Below are positions 35,618-43,790 of a stretch of DNA of 64,000 bases, in pieces. A model generated the notes under the pieces. That model made no database searches, was not told the origin of the DNA, and was given only the letters and a program-made list of their open reading frames with translations. The DNA is from Siphonodentalium dalli. Lineage: Eukaryota > Mollusca > Scaphopoda > Gadilida > Siphonodentaliidae. The first letter of the stretch is position 1, and every line of letters begins with the position of its first letter. Where the stretch lies: positions 1,240,001 to 1,304,000 of the forward strand of contig CP136062.1 in NCBI GenBank assembly GCA_032622095.1, in the 5' to 3' direction. The position numbers and the translations under genes were made by a program.

Positions 35618-35790
35618 CGTAATGCGCATGTCAACGCCGCCGCCGCCGGCGGCGGCGGCAACTACATAATCCTATGGCATGCACAGAAATTGGCGGCGGG
35701 GCGGCGGTTCAGGATTTAGTCAAAAATATGGCTTGTTGCCATTCATCGGAAAGCTATGGGGGTACGGTGGTGAGCGCCACCGAAAAAAAC
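35222..35790. repeat. left terminal inverted repeat
   Basis: 569 bp. Order: unique lead (to about 35370), AAATTTCAAAAACTTC-type decamer repeats (35377-35455), unique block, about 22 GGC triplets (35561-35617), unique block, then the family-F core TTCAGGATTTAGTCAAAAAT at 35707 onward and GGTACGGTGGTGAGCG. Frames of up to 125 codons across it are repeat-derived. Confidence 0.8.
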
Positions 35791-35844
35791 AAGTGAGCGA
35801 GGGAAAAAAGAGAAAAATAACATGACAAGTGGTACATAGTACAA

Positions 35845-35850
35845 TTTATT
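35845..35850 (-). terminator. candidate poly(A) signal of the element's gene string
   Basis: AATAAA on the minus strand, eight bases after the last stop codon of the minus-strand frames. Its position suits a single transcript for the whole string. Confidence 0.45.
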
Positions 35851-35857
35851 ATATTAA

Positions 35858-35923
35858 CTATTCACTGTCACTTTCGTCCGAATTGTCATCACTTTCGTCA
35901 GATGTGTCATTTGTTTCGTCCAT
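35858..35923 (-). CDS. short acidic frame after the ATPase, likely displaced tail
   Basis: Twenty-one codons (start MDETNDTSDESDD) are almost entirely Asp, Glu, Ser and Asn. The frame is open for several codons upstream of the ATG and lies just after the stop of the preceding frame, in a different phase. An acidic tail of this kind would fit as the C-terminus of the ATPase protein if a one-base shift occurred, but this is inference. An AATAAA signal on the same strand lies at 35845-35850. Confidence 0.35.
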   Translation of the reverse strand: MDETNDTSDESDDNSDESDSE

Positions 35924-35942
35924 GAACTTTTCTAGCAATGGT

Positions 35943-37061
35943 CTACTTTAATATTGACATTTTCACTGCATCACGATCTTCAAAACCATTCTTCATATAT
36001 TTCTCCACTTTATCCATGACACTGTTGTGCAGAGTACCATTGCGCAGCCACATATTCTTTAATATTGTCCAAGCATAAACATTCATAAATAGCCTCATGC
36101 CTTCAGTTTTAAGATCTGTTCTTTTAAGGTCCTTGTCAGCTTGTACTTTTGCCTCCTTTTCTGTCGAGCCATTTTCCATATACGTTTCCACGTTATCACT
36201 CCATGCTTCTTGTGATTTATCTCTACTCTCATCACACAAACTTTTGAAGTATTCATCTTCATTCGATTTAATTTTCTTATTCTGACTATCATCCGTGTCC
36301 TCAGTTAATTTTCGTTTTAACTTATTTTCTTGACACCAGTTTTTTACGTGTCTCTGGACATCATGCTGATCTTCGAACAAAAGCCCACAGTCATTGCAAG
36401 GGTACGACATGTCTTCTCGACTGCCTATGTTTTTATGGTTTACTTTATTAATTTCATTGATCTCACCAGGTGTCCTTATGTCCTTAGTATAGCCATTATG
36501 TTGACCCTGGGGCACAATATAATTATATGTCATGCACTCCCGTTGACCAGGGAGATCTCTGTCATCATATTTCATCTCATTCCGTTGATCCGGGCTATTG
36601 TTGTCATCACATTTCACCACATTCTGTTCATCTGGGTGCTCGCTGTCCTTATGGAGATTATATTTAATGCCATTCCATTCACCCATATGTTGGTTCGTGT
36701 CCTCTTTTAGCACATTCTGTCGCAGCCGTAATGTGTCCGGGGTTGCGGCTTTTAAATCCACCAGTAGGTAACCGTACGGTTCACTCGTCGCTTCCGAAAA
36801 CTCTCGCATCATACGTTGAGGGCATTCAGGATACATCTGTCTTGATAATGTTGAAATTAAACCCTTGTCAATTGGATTATTGAACAATACCAAATATTGA
36901 CAATTTCGTCGTTGCGTCGGATCTTTGTTGTAGTAGAAATTCTGGTTCAAACTTATCAAAGATAAGTTCAAATGGTGACTTCCTTCGGAATGTAAATCAT
37001 TAACTCTCTGGTCTTTTGATGAAGTTTGCATCAAGTCATCGAGTACAACTAGATTTTTATA
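35943..37061 (-). pseudogene. packaging-ATPase, downstream part (Walker B to zinc finger)
   Basis: In frame with 37062-37580 and separated from it only by one amber codon. Just after the stop come the hydrophobic-aspartate motif LVVLDD (Walker B), then GSHHLNLSLISLNQN (sensor-like) and a segment ending RQMYPE with PYGYLLVDL further on, all typical of A32-like virus packaging ATPases. From the first reported start (TTG at 37034), residues 1-105 complete the ATPase. Residues 110-200 are a polar stretch with degenerate 17-residue repeats. Residues 213-234 form a C2HC finger (CNDC...H...C), and 237-256 hold basic clusters like a nuclear signal. There is no ATG near the start, so translation would need read-through or the gene is inactivated. 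Confidence 0.7.
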
Positions 37062-37580
37062 CTAGGGGTTGATAAGAGAATCCAAGTTTGCGGGTATTCC
37101 CCGTATAAAGTTGACCTGAGGGGTGACGGTATACTTTATGTCATCATATAGGGGCTGCCAATATTTATAAAACCATATTATTCTGTCAGGTGCGGGTGAT
37201 ATTTTTGAGGCAGACTTTTGTAGCAAGGTTTTCACGAAGTACGTCTTCCCACTAGATGTCGGTCCACTTACACATGCCGTGAATGGATGCTTGAAAATAA
37301 AATCTTCTTGGACATTGGCCATTGAATCATCAAAGCAGGATGTTATGTCGCTTTGTTGCTGTTTCCCCTGCTGGTGTTGTAGTATCTGGTGTTGCTGTAA
37401 TGACGGTTGTTGTGGCTGATGATGCTGCTGCCTGTTGCTGCTGCTGCTGTTTGTTGCTGCTGCTTGGTGGTGCTGCTGTGGGTGTCGGTTAACAAACTCA
37501 GTGTGCTTAGATTGTACATGTCTTATAAAATCATGGTTCCGCACATACTCACTAGAGCAAATTGAACACTGGTGCTTCAT
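37062..37580 (-). pseudogene. packaging-ATPase, upstream part (zinc finger, Walker A)
   Basis: A 172-codon frame that ends at an amber codon (37062-37064). Residues 5-26 are a C2H2 finger (C5, C8, H21, H26). Residues 33-75 are a Gln/His/Ser-rich spacer. After FKHPF comes the P-loop GPTSSGKT (106-113), followed by IIWFYKYWQPLY, a motif that follows the P-loop in virus-type packaging ATPases of Polinton/adintovirus-like elements. The Walker B part is in the next 182 codons in the same frame. The start ATG directly abuts the TAA of the preceding frame. Either a recent single-base inactivation or read-through is possible. Function by family: ATP-driven DNA packaging into capsids. Confidence 0.7.
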
Positions 37581-37745
37581 TTATACTTGACTAAAATATC
37601 TCGGTGGTATATGGCTTTCCTTTATACAAATGTTCCTTATAACCTCAAATCTGTCCTGTATTGACGGCGCGGTGTTTGCCGGCGGCGGCGGCGTTTGTTC
37701 CACCGGCCTTTCAATAGCCTTCGAAAATTTAGGTAAATTACTCAT
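37581..37745 (-). CDS. 54-codon frame of the virus-like element
   Basis: Begins MSNLPKFSKAIERPVEQ and continues through four Pro codons (a GCC/GGC run) to YFSQV. Its ATG overlaps the TGA of the preceding frame (ATGA), and its TAA is followed immediately by the ATPase ATG. Such packing is characteristic of viral gene strings and supports it being a real gene despite its size. No family is recognised. Confidence 0.5.
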   Translation of the reverse strand: MSNLPKFSKAIERPVEQTPPPPANTAPSIQDRFEVIRNICIKESHIPPRYFSQV

Positions 37746-37963
37746 TTTAGTTCAGTGAATATGTCGTTTGGAGTTTCCTTTTTAAGTTTTCCAATGTTTG
37801 TCTTCTTCGCTCTTCCTCCTTTTATCTCTTTAACTTTTATCTTCTTAGCTACGGGTTTCCTTATAAGTTTTTCAGGTTTCGCTTCAGTCTTGGGTAGGTC
37901 CTTCGAGTCATCGTAGGGTACATATTTATTAAGATCAAAGTCATAATAGTGCGGAGTCCCCAT
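37742..37963 (-). CDS. 73-residue lysine-rich protein of the virus-like element
   Basis: Starts MGTPHYYDFDLNKYVPYDD, then a strongly basic stretch (about residues 30-62, with KKIKVKEIKGGRAKKTN) and ends DIFTELK. A small basic protein encoded beside a packaging ATPase could bind DNA or be a minor virion protein; this is inference. It overlaps the preceding frame by 23 bases and the following one by 4. Not homologous to anything I can name. Confidence 0.5.
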   Translation of the reverse strand: MGTPHYYDFDLNKYVPYDDSKDLPKTEAKPEKLIRKPVAKKIKVKEIKGGRAKKTNIGKLKKETPNDIFTELK

Positions 37964-38183
37964 TCCGGCTAAAGTTTAAAGTGTACTCTGAAGTAGTAAT
38001 TTTTATATCCGCCAAAATACCATCCAAGACGTATACCCTTATAAACTGCGGGTCAGTCCTAGTGACGCGCACGTCAACGCCGCCGGCGCCGCCTGCGTTT
38101 GCGGCGGCGGAGTATGCGGCGGCGGCGGCTGTTGTTGTAGTAGTTGTTGATACAAATGTCAATGCAATTATGAGTGATTTCAA
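37941..38183 (-). CDS. 80-codon frame at the head of the gene string
   Basis: Its first possible start is TTG, not ATG. The opening MKSLIIALTFVSTTTTTT lies in an arm of the 38127-38342 palindrome, then follow an Ala/Gly run from triplet repeats and a more protein-like part (DPQFIRVYVLDGILADIKIT) up to the stop. Possibly the remnant of a larger gene cut by the rearrangement that made the palindrome. Confidence 0.35.
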   Translation of the reverse strand: MKSLIIALTFVSTTTTTTAAAAAYSAAANAGGAGGVDVRVTRTDPQFIRVYVLDGILADIKITTSEYTLNFSRNGDSALL

Positions 38184-38342
38184 TATGCACGCTCTATTGT
38201 ATAGGTAAAAAATTGGCGCGCGTGCGGCCCCCTCACCCCCTCACTGCCGCCGCGCCAATTTTTGACCTATACAATAGAGTGTGCATATTGAAATCACTCA
38301 TAATTTCATTGACATTTGTATCAACAACTACTACAACAACAG
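38127..38342. repeat. internal palindrome with about 90 bp arms
   Basis: Arms 38127-38220 and 38253-38342 are near-perfect inverses (including GATACAAATGTCAATG and CTATACAATAGAG) separated by a C-rich loop of about 32 bases. The head of the minus-strand frame is therefore duplicated in divergent orientation. It could be an origin, a bidirectional promoter or a rearrangement scar. Confidence 0.65.
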
Positions 38343-38386
38343 ACGCCGCCGCCGCCGCCGCCGCCGCATACTCCGCCGCCGCAAAC

Positions 38387-38512
38387 GTTTTTTTCGGTGG
38401 CGCTCACCACCGTACCCCCATAGCTTTCCGATGAATGGCAACAAGCCATATTTTTGACTAAATCCTGAACCGCCGGTGGCGGCGCCTTTGCATGCCATAG
38501 GATTATGAAGTT

Positions 38513-38567
<55 letters not shown>

Positions 38568-38973
38568 TTGACATGCGCATTACGGCCGGCGGCGGCTGGT
38601 CGACTCGCATATTTAAGATAATGCATTGGCACAGGATAAAAAAATCCCGACTTCCAACTGGATTTGATATGGCGGGTCACATTTATGACTAAATCCTGAA
38701 GTTTTTTGAAATTTGTGAAATTTGTGAAATTTGTGAAATTTTTTGAAGTTTTTTGAAGTTTTTGAAATTTTTGAAATTTTTGAAGTTTTTGAAGTTTTTG
38801 AAATTTTTGAAATTTTTTGGACATGCCCAACCGGTATACACATAGACCATGATGCAATGCGTGGGCGGAGAATATAGGTCAAACTGTCTAACACCGACGG
38901 GAGTACTGCAGAGAATGTAGGTCGGATAGAGTTATCGTTCCTGATTTGCAACCAACTGGGCCCTGTATCATCA
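38387..38973. repeat. right terminal inverted repeat
   Basis: 587 bp, the inverse of 35222-35790. It differs in the lengths of the GGC and decamer runs and by a short extra copy of GACTAAATCCTGAAG at 38687-38701. The non-repetitive blocks are almost identical between arms. Confidence 0.8.
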
Positions 38974-40250
38974 TACCATATATAATTGTGTGATGCCATG
39001 TCCATTGTTTCACTTCACTGTTTCGTGAACGGGAGAGAAGTCAAACTTTCTAGTTTGGCATACTAAACACCACGGCTGGAACGCCGCATAAGGATCGCCA
39101 CCAGTTAACCCTGTTTGTAGTCTGAACTAGTGTTCGTCTGCCATTCAGTTTCAACAACACATGTATTACGTTTCTGCTGGAAAAACAATAATTCGCGATC
39201 AGTTGCATCTTGACATGTTTCGTTTAAACAAGATATCTCTCACGACACAAGTGCCATAACTCTATCTCCGGTTCGCGCTAGATGGTTTGCTGCCTGTGTC
39301 AAGCAAGCATAATGACCATAGTCGTACGGGTCCGGTGGGAGGGGGCGTGGGCGCGCGGTACTTTGGCTGAGAGGGCTGCAACCCCCCCCCCCCCCACAAA
39401 CGTTTTCAAACCACCAAATTCGGGAAAATCGGGGAAAATTCAATGGTATCTCAGGGAGAAAGTGTGGCCTATTATATGAGTTATGCCAGAACTATACATG
39501 CATATTTAAGGTTAATTTGAATCTATTTTGTTATATATTGATGTGTATATACAATGTATATTATACAAAAACTGTATATTACAACCAATATTATTAACGA
39601 TCCTGTGCCAGTATATATATTATAACCCTGCCATGACTGGAGCTAAAATGTAATTTGCAAATTCGGCAACATAATTTAGGTCCAAGTGAATGCGTGTTGT
39701 TAATTTAAAATGCTAGCTAAGACATCTATCTGCCCCATGCAGCTCGTAGCAATAGTTCAACCCTTAAAAATCGATTTACACAAATTCACAAAAAAGTTAT
39801 ATAGGACAGATTGGAAGTCGGGTAGCGTAATGTAATCTCTACGCCGTTGCTTCGGACATTCAGGAACCTACGTCATGTCACGTCGTAAGCATACTAATGA
39901 TCATTCAAACATGACATAAATGTACGATGACCACAGACACAGATATCAAAAGTTGACAATGACAATTTTCATTTTGGGACCTATTATTTTAGTGAATTAA
40001 TTATTTACAACCTAACACACTTGTTTAGAATTATCCAACAGTTGGAAAGTTAAAGGAACCAAGAATTATAGCAAGCCGTACTATCGAATGTATTTATTTT
40101 ATCACATTATAATCATGGTGTAGATGTTTTATTCACACAATAATTAGTTTACAACAAATCAACAATAATATATCAAAAATGGTAACATTGAGTTGCTGAC
40201 AAGTGTGATCCAATTTTGTTCGTTTCAGCAACCGGTCTTCTATTACATGT
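38974..40250. other. intergenic, no gene supported
   Basis: Contains a C-run followed by ACAAACG at 39381-39405 and AT-rich sequence with no convincing exon. Upstream exons of the candidate plus-strand exon at 40251 should lie here or further left but were not identified. Confidence 0.4.
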
Positions 40251-40456
40251 AGCAGCCAAAACGCCTCCTTTTGACCAAGTGTTTCCTGAAAAAGATGACA
40301 GATGAACGCATTAGATCAACATACAATAAGCCGTCCATGGACGACGAGGCTGGTTCCAATTCCGATAATCGCGGATTTGTACATTATCCACGCACGGTGA
40401 AGACATACCATAATGTTCAGGAACATTATGTTGTAAAGTATTTTAATAATGGCTGA
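40251..40456 (+). CDS. candidate terminal exon, unknown protein
   Basis: After a pyrimidine-rich tract and a TGTAG acceptor at 40248-40252, a frame of about 67 codons runs to a TGA at 40454-40456. Landmarks: KRLLLTKCFLKKMTDERIRS, an acidic stretch DDEAGSNSDN and VHYPRTVKTYHNVQEHYVV near the end. The composition is protein-like and codons are varied. An AATAAA word lies about 80 bases downstream (near 40537). Alternatively the ATG at 40295 starts a 53-residue single-exon protein. No family recognised. Confidence 0.4.
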
Positions 40457-41002
40457 GTTGTTGCAAACCGATCCTGATCAAGTCGTTTATTCTGCCCATT
40501 TTTGCACAAGTGCAGCCATTATACAAATATTTCAAAATAAAAATTAATGATTCATACTGACACTGATTTTTTTGTTCAAATCGCTCGGATTAGCCAATCA
40601 ACGTAAAAAAGACAACTTTAAAAGTGGATTGAAAGTGGGATATTACGCAACCCAGGGTGGATTGAGCGTGGCAGGTTTAGCGTGGTTTTCATCATGATTT
40701 GGTATGTTTACCAGCCGGTATGATTGAGAGCGAGAGGTGCGCCACCACCCGGTTGGATTGAGAGAGGGAGATTGAGCCAGCCCGAGTGGATCGAGGGTGG
40801 TAGACTGATCCACATCAGGTGGATTCAGAGCGGCAGGCTGGGCGTGGTACCCATCATATTTCTGCTTCCCAACGAGTTTTCATTGGTCGGTAATAATTGT
40901 TAATTGGTAAAAAATTCTGACGTCACAAAATCAGATAGAGCCTTTCTACGAACCAAAGTTTTCTTTCATTACTATAATAAAACCATGCACTTCTATTTTT
41001 AC

Positions 41003-41110
41003 CTCCGATATCTGGGGCGGTAGCTGATCCAGATGTTTCATTTATTCAGGACAATCAGAGTTGTTTGAGCTAGTGGCACTGGAGCTGTAGCAACTGCGTT
41101 TTTCTCTGTT
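41003..41110 (-). CDS. candidate first coding exon, minus strand
   Basis: Acceptor TTTCATTGTAG is followed by 69 bases with stops in all frames (5' untranslated) and an ATG at 41039-41041. Thirteen codons (MKHLDQLPPQISE) follow, up to a GAG/GTAAAA donor. A short open stretch further on, at about 40640-40850 on the same strand, is rich in Leu-Asn-Pro and may be a repeat or a later exon. Weak without transcripts. Confidence 0.25.
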
Positions 41111-43350
41111 CTACAATGAAAGAAATACATCACAAATTAATAATAGGAATGTTTAGATTGAAAAATATACCCATCAGGTATAGAAGAGTGTGACCGGGAC
41201 GGTATTATCCAGTAGGCAGGTAGCTATGTTTTACTTCCAAACAAAGTCCGTGCAACGTAACACACCGATCTCGTTTGTAACCAATATGACACGAAACGTG
41301 CAATACTATAGTCAGCATTAAACAGGTCGCCATTCGTGAGTAACAATTCACGCTCGGTGCTATGTGGTGTTTAACAACATGTTACATTTTGCTATTGGTC
41401 ACGATCTCACACCACACTGTGCTAAACAGTATGGTTTTATATGCATTGACGAGTGAAGTTAGCGATACACATCGTTCGTAGGAACACTCCTTGGCGACTT
41501 AAAATTTTCCTATTGATAATTCCGAGTCCAATTCAGGGTCTGGAACTTATACGCCATAATTTTCTCAAAAATGGTGGCAAAATATATAACATCGAAGTGA
41601 GTATCCATCGTTTTCTTCGCTTAAATAAATAACTTAACCAAAAAAGATAGTAAGGAGCTTCGGGTATGTACCCATTTTTGCGAAACTATTAATACCGTCT
41701 CACCATATACATTTTACTAATTTACTGTCGAGATAATATGAGTGTTATTTCTGTCACCAGTTTTCGTGGTAATGAAATGTCAACAGCAAATATCCTTAAA
41801 ACAAATAAGTTCGATATTCGATTGTTGTAGTATCCGAGATGACTGTTTTGTGATAGCTCATTGGATAGTTCATTAGAATAACAGCTTGCTGATATATTTG
41901 GATAAATGTAGAAACGAAAAACGAATGTTGAAATTGCCTGGCGTGATACATGTATCTTGCCGCCATTTTCGAGAAAATTATGACGTAGTTTCCCGACTCT
42001 GCAATTGTGTTCGTTAAATAACGACCTTTTCCAAATAATTGAATGATCGGTTGCACTCAGTGTAAAAGACGTTTTATTCTCAATTAAGCACATTTCGGTC
42101 TCTATATAAACACTGTAAACTATAAAACGATATTATGTACTTACTAACATATAATAAAATAAATATTATATGCCAAATATTAGCCACAAAGAACAACGCG
42201 ATTTAGAATAAAACATAAACAAAATATTCGGTAACATTTCACCCAATCGTCTCGCTAGAAGGACTACCAAACATCGTCAAATCGATAACATCAACAAAGT
42301 TTGCACGACGCGAACACATGACTGGCATCGCTCATTTATGTACATGTATCTCTCCAACTATAAATCGACTCCGCGATGAAACGTGGTCAGTTATGCACTT
42401 TTGTTCGGTCGCTGATCGAGGCGAGTTATATAACTAACGTCCGATCAATTCCAGTTGCATCCACGTTAGAATATTGGAATGGTGTAACAGAGTGATTATA
42501 AGCCTATATATAGGTGTCGACTTGAAGTCTTAGCACGAATAATGAGGTTTGAACCCTAATCGATAACGCCAATATAGCAGTTCAATATAGAACCACGTGG
42601 ATCACACTCTGTTGACTATTGTGGCGGCATGTCATGTGACACAGAAGCGGACGATATAATAGAACCAATAAGTCGGGCATGTAATCGACACATCTCTGCT
42701 TTTTGGTCGAATGTTTCTCGAATGGACCGAATAGACAGATAACTGACTTCCAGACGAAATATCCAGCAAAATCGTATCTAGGAATGTCGTTGTGTTAATT
42801 GTGTGCTAAAAATTGGTATCGAGTACAATATGTCTGGATCTAGCATCACGGAGTTGACGACCAACTATGGTGCTATGTTGGTTCTAATTTCGGTGTTTAA
42901 ATTGTTTATGTAACTCTTCTTTTAAGCTACGTTTTAGATACACATAATAAGTCATGGATGTGGATGTAGATAATCCTGTCTTTACTAAGTGAAGTCTCCA
43001 ATCCAATTATCAAATTATATACTGGAATGGTCTATTATTCATTTGGAGGGGCTCTCGAGAAAATGATCAGAAGACAAACAGACGAAAAGGTAATGCAAGT
43101 GCAGAATTATACCTATGCATTGGTGGGAATTGTTAAGATAGTCAATTCAACAAGCGGTCTATGGCTGTTTGTTGAATTTATTACCTGACATTTCCTCTGG
43201 GAACTACATTGTAAACCTACTACGTAACATGTTCCTAACAGTTGTGATTATTCGAAACCTCTCTATTCAAATGAATGTTGGCAACATTGTCTATGGTAAG
43301 CATACAATTTACTTCCCAATACTGGAGCCTCCACATCTGAGAGTTTCTGC
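41111..43350. other. intergenic, no gene supported
   Basis: AT-rich sequence. The minus-strand frame at 41722-42093 (123 codons) has no recognisable motifs and overlaps another random frame. No repeat family was identified. Confidence 0.4.
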
Positions 43351-43790
43351 AATGAAAAATGTGAGACATTGTACGAAAATCTGAACACCTTTCTAATAAA
43401 GAATATGAGACATTGCATGAATATCTGAACATCTTTCTAATGAAGAATGAGAGTCATTGCACAAACATCTCAACGCCTTTCTGATGAATAATGTGAGGCA
43501 TTGCACGAACAGCTGAACGCCTTTCAAATGAAGAATATGAGGCATTGCACGAACATCTGAACACCTTTCAAATGAAGAATATGAGGCATTGCACCAACAC
43601 CTGAACACCTTTCAAATGAAGAATATGAGACATTGCACGAACATCTGAAAACCTTTCAAATGAAGAATATGAGACATTGCACGAACATCTGAATACCTTT
43701 CTAATGAAGAATATTAGACATTGTACGAACATCTGAACACCTTTCTAATGAAGACTATGTGACATTGTACGAACATCTGACCATATTTCT
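43351..43790. repeat. 44 bp minisatellite, ten units
   Basis: Ten units of exactly 44 bp (AATGAAGAATATGAGACATT and so on) with 2-8 differences each. The period is not a multiple of three, so no protein repeat is encoded. Confidence 0.9.

Larger units (their letters stand above)
35222..38973. mobile_element. virus-like mini-element with long inverted repeats
   Basis: A 3,752 bp element is bounded by inverted repeats at 35222-35790 and 38387-38973 (start TGATGATACAGGGCCCAGTT). Between them a compact minus-strand string of small frames leads into a packaging-type ATPase. No integrase, DNA polymerase, capsid or transposase is present. The flanks ACCAT (35217-35221) and, one base off, ACCAT (38975-38979) could be a short target duplication. 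Long TIRs with an A32/FtsK-like ATPase recall Polinton/Maverick and adintovirus-type elements, normally 10-20 kb, so this would be a much reduced derivative or a different lineage. The TIRs are built of low-complexity blocks (GGC runs, TTTGAARTTT runs) unlike those I know in Polintons. Confidence 0.7.

Noticed and set aside
35133-35719. Frames of 107-125 codons in the left TIR (Phe-Gln-Lys and poly-Gly runs)
   Set aside because: They consist of translated decamer and GGC repeats and shift frame between the two TIRs.
36330-36710. 126-codon plus-strand frame
   Set aside because: Antisense shadow of the ATPase-zinc-finger frame on the minus strand.
43351-43790. Regular short repeats resembling a CRISPR array
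   Set aside because: Units are directly adjacent 44-mers without unique spacers, in a eukaryotic setting; a minisatellite.
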